This document shows positions 25,713 to 34,368 of a stretch of DNA of 64,000 nucleotides, one piece after another; position 1 is the stretch's first letter; each line of letters opens with the position of its first letter. The notes under the pieces are model-generated. The model saw only the letters and a list, made by a program, of their open reading frames with translations. It did no database searches and was not told the origin of the DNA. Source of the DNA: Gemmatimonadota bacterium (GTDB taxonomy: Bacteria; Gemmatimonadota; Gemmatimonadetes; Gemmatimonadales; Gemmatimonadaceae); the NCBI GenBank assembly GCA_020161135.1, contig JAIUOB010000004.1, positions 62,001-126,000 on the forward strand, given 5' to 3'. The position numbers and the translations under genes were made by a program.

Positions 25713-26741
25713 ATGCTGGTCGTGATGTCGCCCAACGCGTCTGCCGCAGACATCGATCGTGTCTGCGAGGAGATCACGCGACAGGGCTTCAAGCCGCTCC
25801 CCATGCCGGGCGAAGTCCGCACGGCGATCGGTCTCCTTGGTGATGACGCCAAGGTGGATTGGTCGTACATCGAGGGGCTGCCGGGCGTCGCCAGCGTGCT
25901 CATCGTCCAGAAGCCGTATCGCCAGGCCGCGCGCGAGTGGAAGCAGGAGAGCACCGTCGTCGAGCTGGCGCCGGGCGTGCGCATCGGCGGACGCGAGGTG
26001 CCCGTCATCGCGGGCCCGTGCTCGGTGGAAACCGAGGAGCAGATCCTGCTCGCGGCGCGGCAGGTGCGCGAGGCCGGCGCCGTTGCGCTGCGCGGCGGCG
26101 CCTTCAAGCCGCGTTCGAGCCCGTACGCCTTTCAGGGGCTGGGCAAGCAGGGCCTCGAGCTGCTCGCGCTCGCGCGCCGCGAAACCGGCCTCGCGATCGT
26201 CACCGAGGCGATGGACGAGCGTGGTGCCGACCTCGTGGCCGAGTACGCCGAATGCATCCAGATCGGCGCGCGCAACATGCAGAACTACTCGCTGCTGCGG
26301 CACGTCGGTCGACTGGGCAAGCCGGTGCTGCTCAAGCGCGGCATGGCGGCCACCATCAACGACCTGCTCCTGAGCGCCGAGTACATCCTCGCCGAGGGGA
26401 ATCCCAACGTGATTCTCTGCGAGCGCGGGGTGCGCACGTTCGACAGTGCGACACGCAACCTGTTCGACCTCACGGCCATTCCGGTGGTGCAGAAGTTGTC
26501 GCACCTCCCCATCGTGGCCGATCCGAGCCACGGCACCGGGTTGCGTGACAAGGTGACGCCCATGGCGCGGGCGGCCGTGGCGGCCGGCGCCGACGGCATC
26601 CTCGTGGAAGTGCACCCCACGCCCGACAAGGCGCTCTCCGACGGCGCGCAGTCGTTGTATCCGGCGCAGTTCCAGGAGCTCGTGCAGCAGCTGCGCACCA
26701 TCGCCGCCGCCATCGACCGCAGCATCACCGCCAACGCCTGA
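25713..26741 (+). CDS. aroF: 3-deoxy-7-phosphoheptulonate (DAHP) synthase, type I-beta
   Basis: This enzyme condenses phosphoenolpyruvate and erythrose 4-phosphate, the first step of the shikimate pathway. The 342-residue product has the N-terminal ferredoxin-like regulatory domain typical of the AroA(I-beta) group ([21 protein letters not shown], residues 1 to 70). A TIM barrel follows, with AGPCSVE at 100 to 106 (metal-binding Cys), [53 protein letters not shown] and [21 protein letters not shown]. No other aromatic pathway genes are nearby. Confidence 0.96.
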   Translation: MLVVMSPNASAADIDRVCEEITRQGFKPLPMPGEVRTAIGLLGDDAKVDWSYIEGLPGVASVLIVQKPYRQAAREWKQESTVVELAPGVRIGGREVPVIAGPCSVETEEQILLAARQVREAGAVALRGGAFKPRSSPYAFQGLGKQGLELLALARRETGLAIVTEAMDERGADLVAEYAECIQIGARNMQNYSLLRHVGRLGKPVLLKRGMAATINDLLLSAEYILAEGNPNVILCERGVRTFDSATRNLFDLTAIPVVQKLSHLPIVADPSHGTGLRDKVTPMARAAVAAGADGILVEVHPTPDKALSDGAQSLYPAQFQELVQQLRTIAAAIDRSITANA

Positions 26742-26830
26742 CGCGCGCCGCGCGCGCCGGTGGGCCCTCGCACGCGCCTTCCGGCACGCGCGTTCCGGCA
26801 CGCCTCCCGCGTGCGGGGGTATGAGCAGCC

Positions 26831-27526
26831 ATGACGATTCCAACGACCCGCGCGATGGTGACGACGCTCACCACCGCCCTGCTGGCCATCGCACCGCTCG
26901 CCGCCTCGGCACAGCAGGCGCCGCAGGCCGAGGCCGCCTACGATCGCGTGGCCAAGGCGTGGGCAGCGATGTCCACGCTCGAGGCGCGCTTCGATCAGCG
27001 CATCACGAACCCGATCATCGGGCGCACGGTCACGTCGCGCGGGCTCTACCGACAGGCGAAGCCCGGACGCATCGCCATCGACTTCGTCGAGCCCAAGGGC
27101 GATCGCATCGTGGGTGACGGCACGTCGCTGTGGGTGTACCTGCCGAGCAGCGCACCGGGGCACGTGCTGAAGCTGCCGGCGAGTGCCGATGGCGCGATCG
27201 TGGCCGACCTGCTCGGGCAGTTGCTCGACACGCCGCGCCGCTCATTCGCCATCACCGGTGGTGAGGCACAGACGATCGATGGCCGCAGCACAACGCGGGT
27301 GCAGCTGGTGCCGCGCCAGGCCGACGCCGTGCCGTTTACGCGGGCCGTGCTGTGGCTCGACACGCAGGAGCCGCGCCCGGTGCGCGTGCAGGTGGTGGAT
27401 GGACAGGGTGTCGATCGCACCATCACGCTCACGTCCTGGTCGCCGGGCGCCACGCTCGCGAAGGATGTGTTCCGCTTCGACGTCCCGAAGGGCGTGAAGG
27501 TGCAGACGAAACTGCCGGGGAGCTGA
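26831..27526 (+). CDS. lolA: LolA-like outer-membrane lipoprotein carrier
   Basis: The 231-residue product has a signal peptide ending ASA near residue 27. The mature part (AYDRVAKAWAAMSTLEARFDQRI) and the strand pattern of a half-open barrel (GLYRQAKPGRIAIDFVEPKG ... GDGTSLWVYLP ... RAVLWLDTQEPRPVRVQVVDGQG) match LolA, which carries lipoproteins across the periplasm. Several lipobox proteins in this window would be clients. LolCDE and LolB are not in the window. It follows aroF with an 89-base gap that includes a short repeat, TTCCGGCACGC, twice. The gene symbol is by family only. Confidence 0.82.
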   Translation: MTIPTTRAMVTTLTTALLAIAPLAASAQQAPQAEAAYDRVAKAWAAMSTLEARFDQRITNPIIGRTVTSRGLYRQAKPGRIAIDFVEPKGDRIVGDGTSLWVYLPSSAPGHVLKLPASADGAIVADLLGQLLDTPRRSFAITGGEAQTIDGRSTTRVQLVPRQADAVPFTRAVLWLDTQEPRPVRVQVVDGQGVDRTITLTSWSPGATLAKDVFRFDVPKGVKVQTKLPGS

Positions 27527-27559
27527 CGCGCGACGCGTGAGGCGACGCCTTACGGCGCC

Positions 27560-29212
27560 CTACGGCGTCGTCGCCGGCACCGTCACGCTGCTCTTCTCCA
27601 ATCCGGCAAACACATCACGCGGCGTGCGGGCGGCGTGCAGCACCGAGAGCGCGCGCTGCAGCACCTGGTCGTCCTGTGTGCGCCGCAGGAATTCCGCGTC
27701 ATTGCCGAAGGCGAGGCGCGTCATCTCGTAGCCCAGCGCGCGCGCGATCCACGGGGCAGCGCCGTCGAAGACCGCGCGCGGCGGGGCCGCCTTGCGGGCG
27801 ACCAGGTCCTGGTAAATCGCGTCGAGCATGGCCGGCGTGACCGGATCGCCCGGGCCGGACATGCGACGGCGCTGTGCCGTGGCCTGATTCGCGATGGCGT
27901 CGCGATATGCGCCCACCTTGGCGCCCATGGCGCGCGCGAGCGCCTGCACCGGCGCCGGCGTGACCGTGTCGCCGACAATGACGTCGGGCGTGATGCCCCC
28001 GCCACCGAACACCGTGCGTCCGATGTCGGTGCGGAAACGCGGCTTGATGGTGTCGGGCAGTGACGGTCCGGCGGCCGTGTCCGGCACGTCGTACTCGTCG
28101 TTGCGCACCGGCGGGCGGCTGATGCTGCGCCCCACCGGCGTGTACCAGCGCGCGATGGTGAGGCGCAGGCCACCGCCCGACGAGAGCGGGTAGACGTTCT
28201 GCGCGCTCCCCTTGCCGAACGACGTCACCCCCAGCACCAGCGCGCGATCGTGATCCTGCAGCGCGCCGGCGACGATTTCCGACGCACTCGCGCTGGCCCG
28301 ATCGACGAGCACCGCGAGCGGCAGCGTGGGCCAGCGTTGCGGGAGTGAATCAGAGAACGTCTGCGCCGCGGCGCCGGGGCGGCCGCGAAGCTGCACGATC
28401 CCCTGCCCGCGATCGAGGAAGAGGTCCGCCACGGCCACGCCCTGCTCGAGCAGTCCGCCGGGGTTGCCGCGCAGGTCGATGACGAGCGCGCGCGCGCCGG
28501 CCTTCACCAGCGAATCGACGGCCGCACTGGTCTCCTTGGCCGTCTCGACGTTGAACGTCTTGATGTCGATGTAGCCGACGCCCTGCGGCAGCAGCGCGAC
28601 GCGCTGCACGGCGCGAAGGTGCACCTTGTCGCGCGTGAGCGTGAACGGCAGGCGCTGTCCCGCGCGCTCGACGACGATCGTGACCGCCGAGCCGGGCGCG
28701 CCGCGCACCGCCCGCGATGTCTCCTCGCGCGCCCACCCACGCGTCGACTCCTTGCCCACCTGCACGATGCGATCGCCCGTGAGCAGCCCCGCCCGCTCGG
28801 CCGGGCCGCCCGCGATCGGCTCGATGACCACCGGCCAGCCGTCGCGGATGTCGATCTGCAGGCCCACCCCCGCATACACGCCGCTCAGTTGCTCGCTGAG
28901 GCGCTTCATGCGGTCGTCGGTGAGGTAGCTGGTGTACGGGTCCTGCAGCTCGCGCAGCATCCCGGAGACGGCCCGCGCGTAGAGCGCGGTGTCGGCAAGG
29001 GAGTCGACGTAGGTGCGCGCGATGGTCGCGACGACCTGGTCGAAGAGGTGCGCGCCGCCGATCGGCGCGCGTGGCGCCGGTGCAGCCCCCGTGAGGTCGC
29101 GTCCGGCCCACCAGCCACCCACCGACAGCGCGCCAACGAACACCACGCCGGCGGCGACTGCACGGGCCCGTCGTGGAGAGGAGCGCGGGGCTTCGGGGAG
29201 CTCGTCAGACAT
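27560..29212 (-). CDS. S41-family C-terminal processing protease with PDZ domain
   Basis: The 550-residue product has one N-terminal membrane segment (about 18 to 36), so the protease faces the periplasm. A PDZ domain lies at about 115 to 195 (GVGLQIDIRDGWPVVIEPIAGGPAERAG in two parts). The peptidase part includes VIDLRGNPGGLLEQGV near 244 to 259, SASASE at 307 to 312 with Ser309 as likely nucleophile, and SFGKGSAQ with Lys334 as base. The 25-residue Ser-Lys spacing matches CtpA. A helical C-terminal extension of about 170 residues follows. Its ATG overlaps the end of tmk by eight bases. Confidence 0.92.
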   Translation of the reverse strand: MSDELPEAPRSSPRRARAVAAGVVFVGALSVGGWWAGRDLTGAAPAPRAPIGGAHLFDQVVATIARTYVDSLADTALYARAVSGMLRELQDPYTSYLTDDRMKRLSEQLSGVYAGVGLQIDIRDGWPVVIEPIAGGPAERAGLLTGDRIVQVGKESTRGWAREETSRAVRGAPGSAVTIVVERAGQRLPFTLTRDKVHLRAVQRVALLPQGVGYIDIKTFNVETAKETSAAVDSLVKAGARALVIDLRGNPGGLLEQGVAVADLFLDRGQGIVQLRGRPGAAAQTFSDSLPQRWPTLPLAVLVDRASASASEIVAGALQDHDRALVLGVTSFGKGSAQNVYPLSSGGGLRLTIARWYTPVGRSISRPPVRNDEYDVPDTAAGPSLPDTIKPRFRTDIGRTVFGGGGITPDVIVGDTVTPAPVQALARAMGAKVGAYRDAIANQATAQRRRMSGPGDPVTPAMLDAIYQDLVARKAAPPRAVFDGAAPWIARALGYEMTRLAFGNDAEFLRRTQDDQVLQRALSVLHAARTPRDVFAGLEKSSVTVPATTP

Positions 29213-29921
29213 GCGGGGCGTGGCGCTGGGGAAGTTGGGCGGAGGCGGCGTCGGCGAAGCGCTGTGGCCACCGCGCCACGAGGGCGGCGATGCAGCGCGC
29301 GGTGACGACGTCGAGATCGGCATCGGCGTCGATCCGTACGACCGGACCGACCTCGGGGTGTCGCGCCTGCCACGCCGCGTCGAGGGCGTCGTGAAACGCC
29401 GCGCCGACCCGGGCATGGAAGTCCGCCCCCGCGCGCTCGAGGCGGTCGGCGCCGCCGCGCTGGGCAAGGCGCGACGCGGCCACGGGCTCGGGGACGGTGA
29501 GCAGCAGGGTCAGGTCGGGGGCCTGCCCTGCCGTCGCGAGCGCATTCGCAGCGCGCAGCCCTTCGAGGGGCAGCCCGCGCCCCGCGCCCTGATAGGCGTA
29601 CGTGGAGAGGAGAAATCGGTCGACCAGCACCAGCGCCCCGCGTGCCCGCGCCGGCGCGATCACGTCGTGCACGAGCTGCGCCCGCGACGCGGCGAACAAC
29701 AGGGCCTCGGTGCGCGCCTCGAGCTGCGACGCGGGATCGAGGAGCAGTGCCCGCAGCGCATCCCCGATGGGCGTGCCGCCGGGCTCCCGTACCGCGACCA
29801 CGTCATGCCCCAACCCCCGCAGCGCCGCGGCAAGGCGGTCCCACTGCGTGGTCTTGCCCGCCCCCTCACCGCCCTCGAGGACGATGAAGTGACCAGGCGT
29901 GGCGTCGACAGGCACGGACAT
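29205..29921 (-). CDS. tmk: Thymidylate kinase
   Basis: Tmk phosphorylates dTMP to dTDP. The 238-residue product shows the P-loop FIVLEGGEGAGKTTQ, DR motif VREPGGTPIGDALR, and VLVDRFLLSTYAYQGAGRGL, followed by DLTLLLTVPEP and the lid region. Length and order match bacterial enzymes. The start ATG lies just before SVPVDATPGHFIVLEGG; longer frames upstream are Pro/Arg-rich and unlike the family. The next upstream gene (YlbF-like) is on the same strand 32 bases away. Confidence 0.95.
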   Translation of the reverse strand: MSVPVDATPGHFIVLEGGEGAGKTTQWDRLAAALRGLGHDVVAVREPGGTPIGDALRALLLDPASQLEARTEALLFAASRAQLVHDVIAPARARGALVLVDRFLLSTYAYQGAGRGLPLEGLRAANALATAGQAPDLTLLLTVPEPVAASRLAQRGGADRLERAGADFHARVGAAFHDALDAAWQARHPEVGPVVRIDADADLDVVTARCIAALVARWPQRFADAASAQLPQRHAPHV

Positions 29922-29953
29922 GACGCGAGGACGTGAGGGGGCGACCGCGACGA

Positions 29954-30304
29954 TCAGGCGAGGATGATGGGGCTCTGGGCGCCGGTGCGGATCCCCTCGG
30001 CGATCCACTGGTTCACGCGCAGCATGAGCTTGTCGAAGTTCTCCTGGGCCGCGATCGCGCGCTGATACGACGCGTTCCCCTGCACCTGCGCCAGCAGGCC
30101 GTCGAGCTGCTGCTCCATCTCCGGCGTGGGCTCCTCGCCGCGGTTGATGAGTTGCTGTGCGGCCTGACGCACCTGCTCCATCTGCCGCAGCACGGTGGAG
30201 GCCTCGCGATCGCCCTCGAGCGCCTCGCTCGACCGCTTCACCGCCTTGTACTCCTCGCTCTGGCCGATCGTGCGACCGAGGTCCTTTGCCTTGTCTTCGA
30301 GCAT
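29954..30304 (-). CDS. YlbF/YmcA-family small helical protein
   Basis: The 116-residue product (MLEDKAKDLGRTIGQSEEYKAV...) is predicted all-helical and matches the YlbF/YmcA (DUF964) family: an N-terminal helix with QSEEYKAVKRS, a middle stretch ASTVLRQMEQVRQAAQQL and a C-terminal amphipathic helix AQENFDKLMLRVNQWIAEGI. In Bacillus these proteins join an RNase Y-associated complex; in this organism the role is unknown. It lies between prmC and tmk on the same strand. Confidence 0.75.
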   Translation of the reverse strand: MLEDKAKDLGRTIGQSEEYKAVKRSSEALEGDREASTVLRQMEQVRQAAQQLINRGEEPTPEMEQQLDGLLAQVQGNASYQRAIAAQENFDKLMLRVNQWIAEGIRTGAQSPIILA

Positions 30305-30427
30305 CCGTCGGCCTCCTGGCCGTGCAGGCCGCGACATCTACCGTCGCGGCGCGGTGAGTACCGTGAGTGAAGCAGTGCGCGACGCCGAGTGGCCGCGCGG
30401 TCGAGGATCAGGTAGTGCGCTGTCGGG

Positions 30428-31363
30428 TCACTGGCCGATCGAACCGGATATCGCTCGCTCACGCGGCCCCGGCCACCGCGCCACCAGCACCCGGTCCCGG
30501 CCGGCGTAGTCGCGGACCAGCCGTACCGGATCATAACCATGCTGTCGAGCAAGATCCGCCGTGATGCCCCCGCGCCGCGCATCCACCTCGAGGACGACCC
30601 AGCCGCCCACCTCGAGCAGCGCCGGCGCCCCGGCCAGCAGCACCCGGTAGCGGGCCATCCCGTCGTCGTCGGCGAACAGGGCCACCGACGGCTCCCAGTC
30701 GCGCACCGACGACGGCAACGCCGCCGCCTCCGACCAGGCGATGTACGGCGGATTGGACACCAGCACGCGCACCCGTGTGCCAGACGCCCGCAGCTCGGCG
30801 AGCGGCGCCAGGTCGGCGCCGGCGCGGAAGTCGAGCGGCGTGGCGGGCGAGACACGTCGGGCATTGGCTCGCGCCACGTCCAGCGCGTCCCGCGAGACGT
30901 CGGTGGCGATGACCCGGTCGAAGCGCCCCTCGGTGGCGAGCGCCAGGGCAATGGCGCCCGATCCTGTGCCGATATCCACGGCGACGCCGCCAGGCGCGTC
31001 GGCGGTGCACCGCAGCACCTCGTCCACGACGACTTCCGTCTCCGGGCGCGGCACCAGCACGCGCGCATCCACCTGCAGCACGAGATGCCGGAAGGCGGCG
31101 TGCCCCACGCAGTACGCCAGCGGCTCGCCCTCGGCTCGGCGCGCGGTGGCGCGCCGTACGGCGTCGACCACGAGCGGTGTCACCGTGTCGTCGCGCGCCG
31201 CCGCCTGCAGCACGACACCGGGGGCGACGTCGAGCACGCCGGCGACGAGCAGCTGCGCCTCGCGTACCGCGTCATCGCGCACATCGCCCTCGAGCCGTGG
31301 CGCCGCAGCGATTCGCGATGCCACCTCGGCGAGCAACGTGCGCATGGCCGTGGCCGTGCTCAC
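30428..31363 (-). CDS. prmC: Peptide chain release factor glutamine methyltransferase
   Basis: PrmC methylates the Gln of the GGQ motif in release factors. The 311-residue product has an N-terminal helical domain and a Rossmann methyltransferase domain with [29 protein letters not shown] (SAM-binding) and [13 protein letters not shown] (the NPPY substrate motif). Its start overlaps the stop of prfA by four bases, and prfA encodes its substrate. The C-terminal [15 protein letters not shown] is a short extension. Confidence 0.96.
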   Translation of the reverse strand: MSTATAMRTLLAEVASRIAAAPRLEGDVRDDAVREAQLLVAGVLDVAPGVVLQAAARDDTVTPLVVDAVRRATARRAEGEPLAYCVGHAAFRHLVLQVDARVLVPRPETEVVVDEVLRCTADAPGGVAVDIGTGSGAIALALATEGRFDRVIATDVSRDALDVARANARRVSPATPLDFRAGADLAPLAELRASGTRVRVLVSNPPYIAWSEAAALPSSVRDWEPSVALFADDDGMARYRVLLAGAPALLEVGGWVVLEVDARRGGITADLARQHGYDPVRLVRDYAGRDRVLVARWPGPRERAISGSIGQ

Positions 31364-32430
31364 CCTTCGAGACGTTCCTGCGCGTTGGCGAGCGCCAGCG
31401 CATCGATGAACGGCGTGACGTCCCCGTTCATGACGCCATCGATGTCGTACAGTGTCACGCCCACCCGATGATCGGTGACGCGCCCCTGCGGGAAGTTGTA
31501 GGTGCGGATCTTGGCCGAGCGATCGCCCGTGGACACCTGCGACTTGCGCATGCGTGAGCGCTCGGCCTCCTGCTCGGCGAGCCGCAAGTCGAGGAGACGC
31601 GCGCGCAGCACCTGCATGGCCTTGATCTTGTTCTGCAACTGCGACTTCTGGTCCTGCTGCGACACGACGATGCCGCTCGGGATGTGCGTGATGCGCACGG
31701 CGGAGTCGGTCGTGTTGACGCTCTGCCCGCCCGGACCCGACGACCGGAACACATCGATGCGGAGGTCCTTGTCGTCGATGCGCATGTCGACCTCCTCGGC
31801 CTCCGGCAGCACGGCGACGGTGGCGGCGGAGGTGTGGATACGCCCCTGCGATTCGGTGGCGGGCACACGCTGCACGCGATGCACACCGGACTCGAAACGG
31901 AGCACGCCGAACGCGCCGTCGCCCGCCACCTTGAACACGGCCTCCTTCACGCCGCCCAGGGTGCCCTCGGTGTGCGCGATGGTCTCCATGCGCCAGCCGC
32001 GACGCTCGATGAAGCGCGTGTACATGCGGAGCAGGTCGCCCGCGAACAGGCCGGCTTCGTCGCCACCCGTGCCGGCGCGGATCTCGACGATGGCGGGGCG
32101 ATCGTCGAGCGGATCACGCGGGATGAGCAGCGGCAACAGTGCCGCTTCGAGCTGCGGCAGCTCGGCCTCCAACCGGGCGATCTCGGCACGCGCTTCCGCC
32201 GCGAAGTCGGCGTCGTCGCCGGCGGCGAGCTCGCGGGCATCGGCCAGCTCCTGCTCAGCCCGCCGAAGGCGGTCGGCCTGTGCGACGACTGCCGCGAGGC
32301 GATGATGTTCACGGCCGAGGTCGGCGAGGCGGGCGGCGTCGCGGGTCGTTTCGGGATCAGCGAGGAGCTGTTCCACCTCGGTCGCACGACGCAACGCCTC
32401 CTCGAGGCGGTCGCGGAGGTGACTCAGCAT
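31360..32430 (-). CDS. prfA: Peptide chain release factor 1
   Basis: RF1 recognises UAA/UAG. The 356-residue product has the normal length. The GGQ motif sits in [24 protein letters not shown], the site methylated by Prm[29 protein letters not shown] is typical of class I release factors (PxT-type motif region; PAT is present at the expected place, as in RF1). It is the first gene of the prfA-prmC-YlbF-tmk-S41 run, divergent from a Crp-family gene. Confidence 0.96.
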   Translation of the reverse strand: MLSHLRDRLEEALRRATEVEQLLADPETTRDAARLADLGREHHRLAAVVAQADRLRRAEQELADARELAAGDDADFAAEARAEIARLEAELPQLEAALLPLLIPRDPLDDRPAIVEIRAGTGGDEAGLFAGDLLRMYTRFIERRGWRMETIAHTEGTLGGVKEAVFKVAGDGAFGVLRFESGVHRVQRVPATESQGRIHTSAATVAVLPEAEEVDMRIDDKDLRIDVFRSSGPGGQSVNTTDSAVRITHIPSGIVVSQQDQKSQLQNKIKAMQVLRARLLDLRLAEQEAERSRMRKSQVSTGDRSAKIRTYNFPQGRVTDHRVGVTLYDIDGVMNGDVTPFIDALALANAQERLEG

Positions 32431-32700
32431 GGAGGAAGGCGCATTTCGGTGATACGGGTCACGGCGACCGGTTGAGGGCGCCGATTAGGCTGCCTGCGAG
32501 GGTTACGCTGCTGGCACACTTGATCGCGATCACGCACCTCAGGGCGGTTCGCGGGTAGCAAGACAAGATACCACGGCGCAAACCTCTGGCGCAGTCGTCG
32601 ATCCCCCGCGGGGCGCGAGCTGCGTCGCGTTGCCGCCCTACGACTGTGTCTTCAGCTTCCCGGTGGTCCCCACAGGGGCCGCCGCACCGAGGACTCCTGC
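32431..32700. promoter_or_regulatory. Divergent intergenic region between prfA and the Crp-family gene
   Basis: These 270 bases hold no recognisable gene. They should contain promoters for both divergent genes. The end nearest the Crp gene carries a GAGGA ribosome-binding site seven bases before ATG 32701. I could not identify a convincing -35/-10 pair or a CRP-like TGTGA-N6-TCACA palindrome. Confidence 0.5.
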
Positions 32701-33435
32701 ATGGTCACGACTGGAACGATTCCGCTGCGTCAAATGCCGCCCACGATGAGCGTCTCGCTCGAACGTATCACGGACTTCCTGTCCACGGTCCCGCTGTTCC
32801 GGGAGCTGGACCGCACGGCCGTGCGCGGTTTCGCCGCCCTCACGCGCGAGCAGCGCTATGGCAAGGGCTCGCTCATCGTCACCGAGGGCGACGAGGGGGA
32901 AGCGCTCTTCGTCGTCCGCTCGGGTGAGGTGAAGGTGATCCTCATCGGCGACGACGGTCGCGAAGTCATCCTCGATGTCCTCAGCGTCGGCGACCACTTC
33001 GGTGAGCTTTCACTCATCGATGGACGCCCCCGCTCGGCCCACGTCGTGGCCACCCAGGCCAGTGCCCTGCTGGTGCTGCGCCGCGCGGACTTCCGCCGTC
33101 AGGTGGAGCAGAGTCCCAGCGTGGCGTGGGGGCTGATGGTCGAGCTGTCGCGACGCCTGCGTCAGGCGGATGGCACCATCGGCAGCCTCGTGCTGCTCGA
33201 CGTGCCCGGGCGCGTGGCCAAGGTGCTGCTCGAGAACGCCACGCCCGGTGAGCCGGCGCGCATGGTGAAGCAGCTCACGCACCAGACCATCGCCCACATG
33301 ATCGGGGCCAGCCGCGAAACGGTCTCGCGGGCCATGGCCGAATTCCAGGACAAGGGGATGATCTCGGTGCAGCGCCGCGTGGTGACGATCGTGAATCGTC
33401 AGGCGCTCGAGGCGCGTGCGCGGGCGCGCGCCTAA
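32701..33435 (+). CDS. Crp/Fnr-family transcriptional regulator
   Basis: The 244-residue product has a cyclic-nucleotide-binding domain (about 25 to 145; FGELSLIDGRPRSAHVVA corresponds to the phosphate-binding cassette), a dimer helix and a C-terminal helix-turn-helix (LTHQTIAHMIGASRETVSRAMAEF) similar to CRP. The cassette keeps GE.SLIDG..RSA, so cAMP or another cyclic nucleotide could bind. It lacks the N-terminal Cys cluster of Fnr. The start is supported by a ribosome-binding site GAGGA. A metallo-beta-lactamase-fold gene follows after 51 bases. Target genes are unknown. Confidence 0.92.
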   Translation: MVTTGTIPLRQMPPTMSVSLERITDFLSTVPLFRELDRTAVRGFAALTREQRYGKGSLIVTEGDEGEALFVVRSGEVKVILIGDDGREVILDVLSVGDHFGELSLIDGRPRSAHVVATQASALLVLRRADFRRQVEQSPSVAWGLMVELSRRLRQADGTIGSLVLLDVPGRVAKVLLENATPGEPARMVKQLTHQTIAHMIGASRETVSRAMAEFQDKGMISVQRRVVTIVNRQALEARARARA

Positions 33436-33486
33436 CGCGCCACCGCGCAGCTCACGGCCCCGCACGTCGACCACCACACGCCCCCG

Positions 33487-34368
33487 ATGCGCGCGACGAT
33501 TCATGTCTGGGGTGCCCGTGGCACCTTTCCCGCACCGGGGCCGCACACGGTGCGGTACGGTGGGCACACCTCGTGTGTCGAGGTGCGCGCGCCGGACGGC
33601 ACGCGGCTCATCCTCGACGCCGGCACAGGGCTCCGCGCCCTCGGCGCGGCGCTCGGGCTGCCTGCCGTGGCCGTGCGTGGCACACCCGCCAGCAGTGAAC
33701 CACCGGCGCCGGCGCTCATCGGCCTGGTGCTGACGCACCGACACACCGACCATGTGCAGGGGCTCTCGCACTTCTCGCCGCTGCTCTCCGGGAGTCACGC
33801 CATTCACCTCTGGTGCGCCGACGACTCCCGCACGGCGGTCGAGCCGTTCGTGCGCAGCCTGCTGTCGCCGCCGCTTCTGCCGCCCATTCGCAGCGCGGGC
33901 TCATCGCTCACGGTGCACCCGTGGCCGCTCGGCGGCGTCGTGCACTGGGGCGACCTGCGCGTGCATCGCATGCCGGCGCAGCACCCCGGGGATGCCGCCA
34001 TCCTGCGCATCGACGACGCGCACGGTCCGTTGCTCGGCTACGCGCCCGACAACGAGCTTGCGACGAGTGTCAAGCGCGATGCAGCCGCGGCAGCCTGGCG
34101 CGCGCAGCTCGTCAGCTTCCTGCGCGATGTGCCCCTGCTGCTGCACGACGCGATGTATACGACGGCCGAACTCACGATGTACGAGGGGTGGGGACACTCG
34201 TCGGCGGCCGAGGCCGCGGCGCTGGCCCACGACTGCGGTGCCAAGCGGCTGCTGCTCTTCCATCATCATCCCGATCGCCGCGACGACGAGGTCGAGCGCA
34301 TGGCCCGCGAGGCCGGGGCCGAAGCGGCGCGGGAAGGCGCCGTCTACGAGATCGGTCCAGCCACCTGA
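33487..34368 (+). CDS. Metallo-beta-lactamase-fold phosphodiesterase-like protein
   Basis: The 293-residue product begins MRATIHVWGARGTFPAPGPHTVRYGGHTSCVEV (in two stretches), the pattern of a subgroup of MBL-fold proteins that resemble PqsE/RNase Z and cyclic nucleotide phosphodiesterases. Zinc motif HRHTDH is at 84 to 89, with QHPGDAAI, HDAMYT and a final HHHPDR. A dizinc hydrolase is predicted. Its position right after a Crp-type regulator raises the idea that it hydrolyses a cyclic nucleotide, but this is inference. Its stop codon abuts that of convergent hyuB. Confidence 0.8.
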   Translation: MRATIHVWGARGTFPAPGPHTVRYGGHTSCVEVRAPDGTRLILDAGTGLRALGAALGLPAVAVRGTPASSEPPAPALIGLVLTHRHTDHVQGLSHFSPLLSGSHAIHLWCADDSRTAVEPFVRSLLSPPLLPPIRSAGSSLTVHPWPLGGVVHWGDLRVHRMPAQHPGDAAILRIDDAHGPLLGYAPDNELATSVKRDAAAAAWRAQLVSFLRDVPLLLHDAMYTTAELTMYEGWGHSSAAEAAALAHDCGAKRLLLFHHHPDRRDDEVERMAREAGAEAAREGAVYEIGPAT

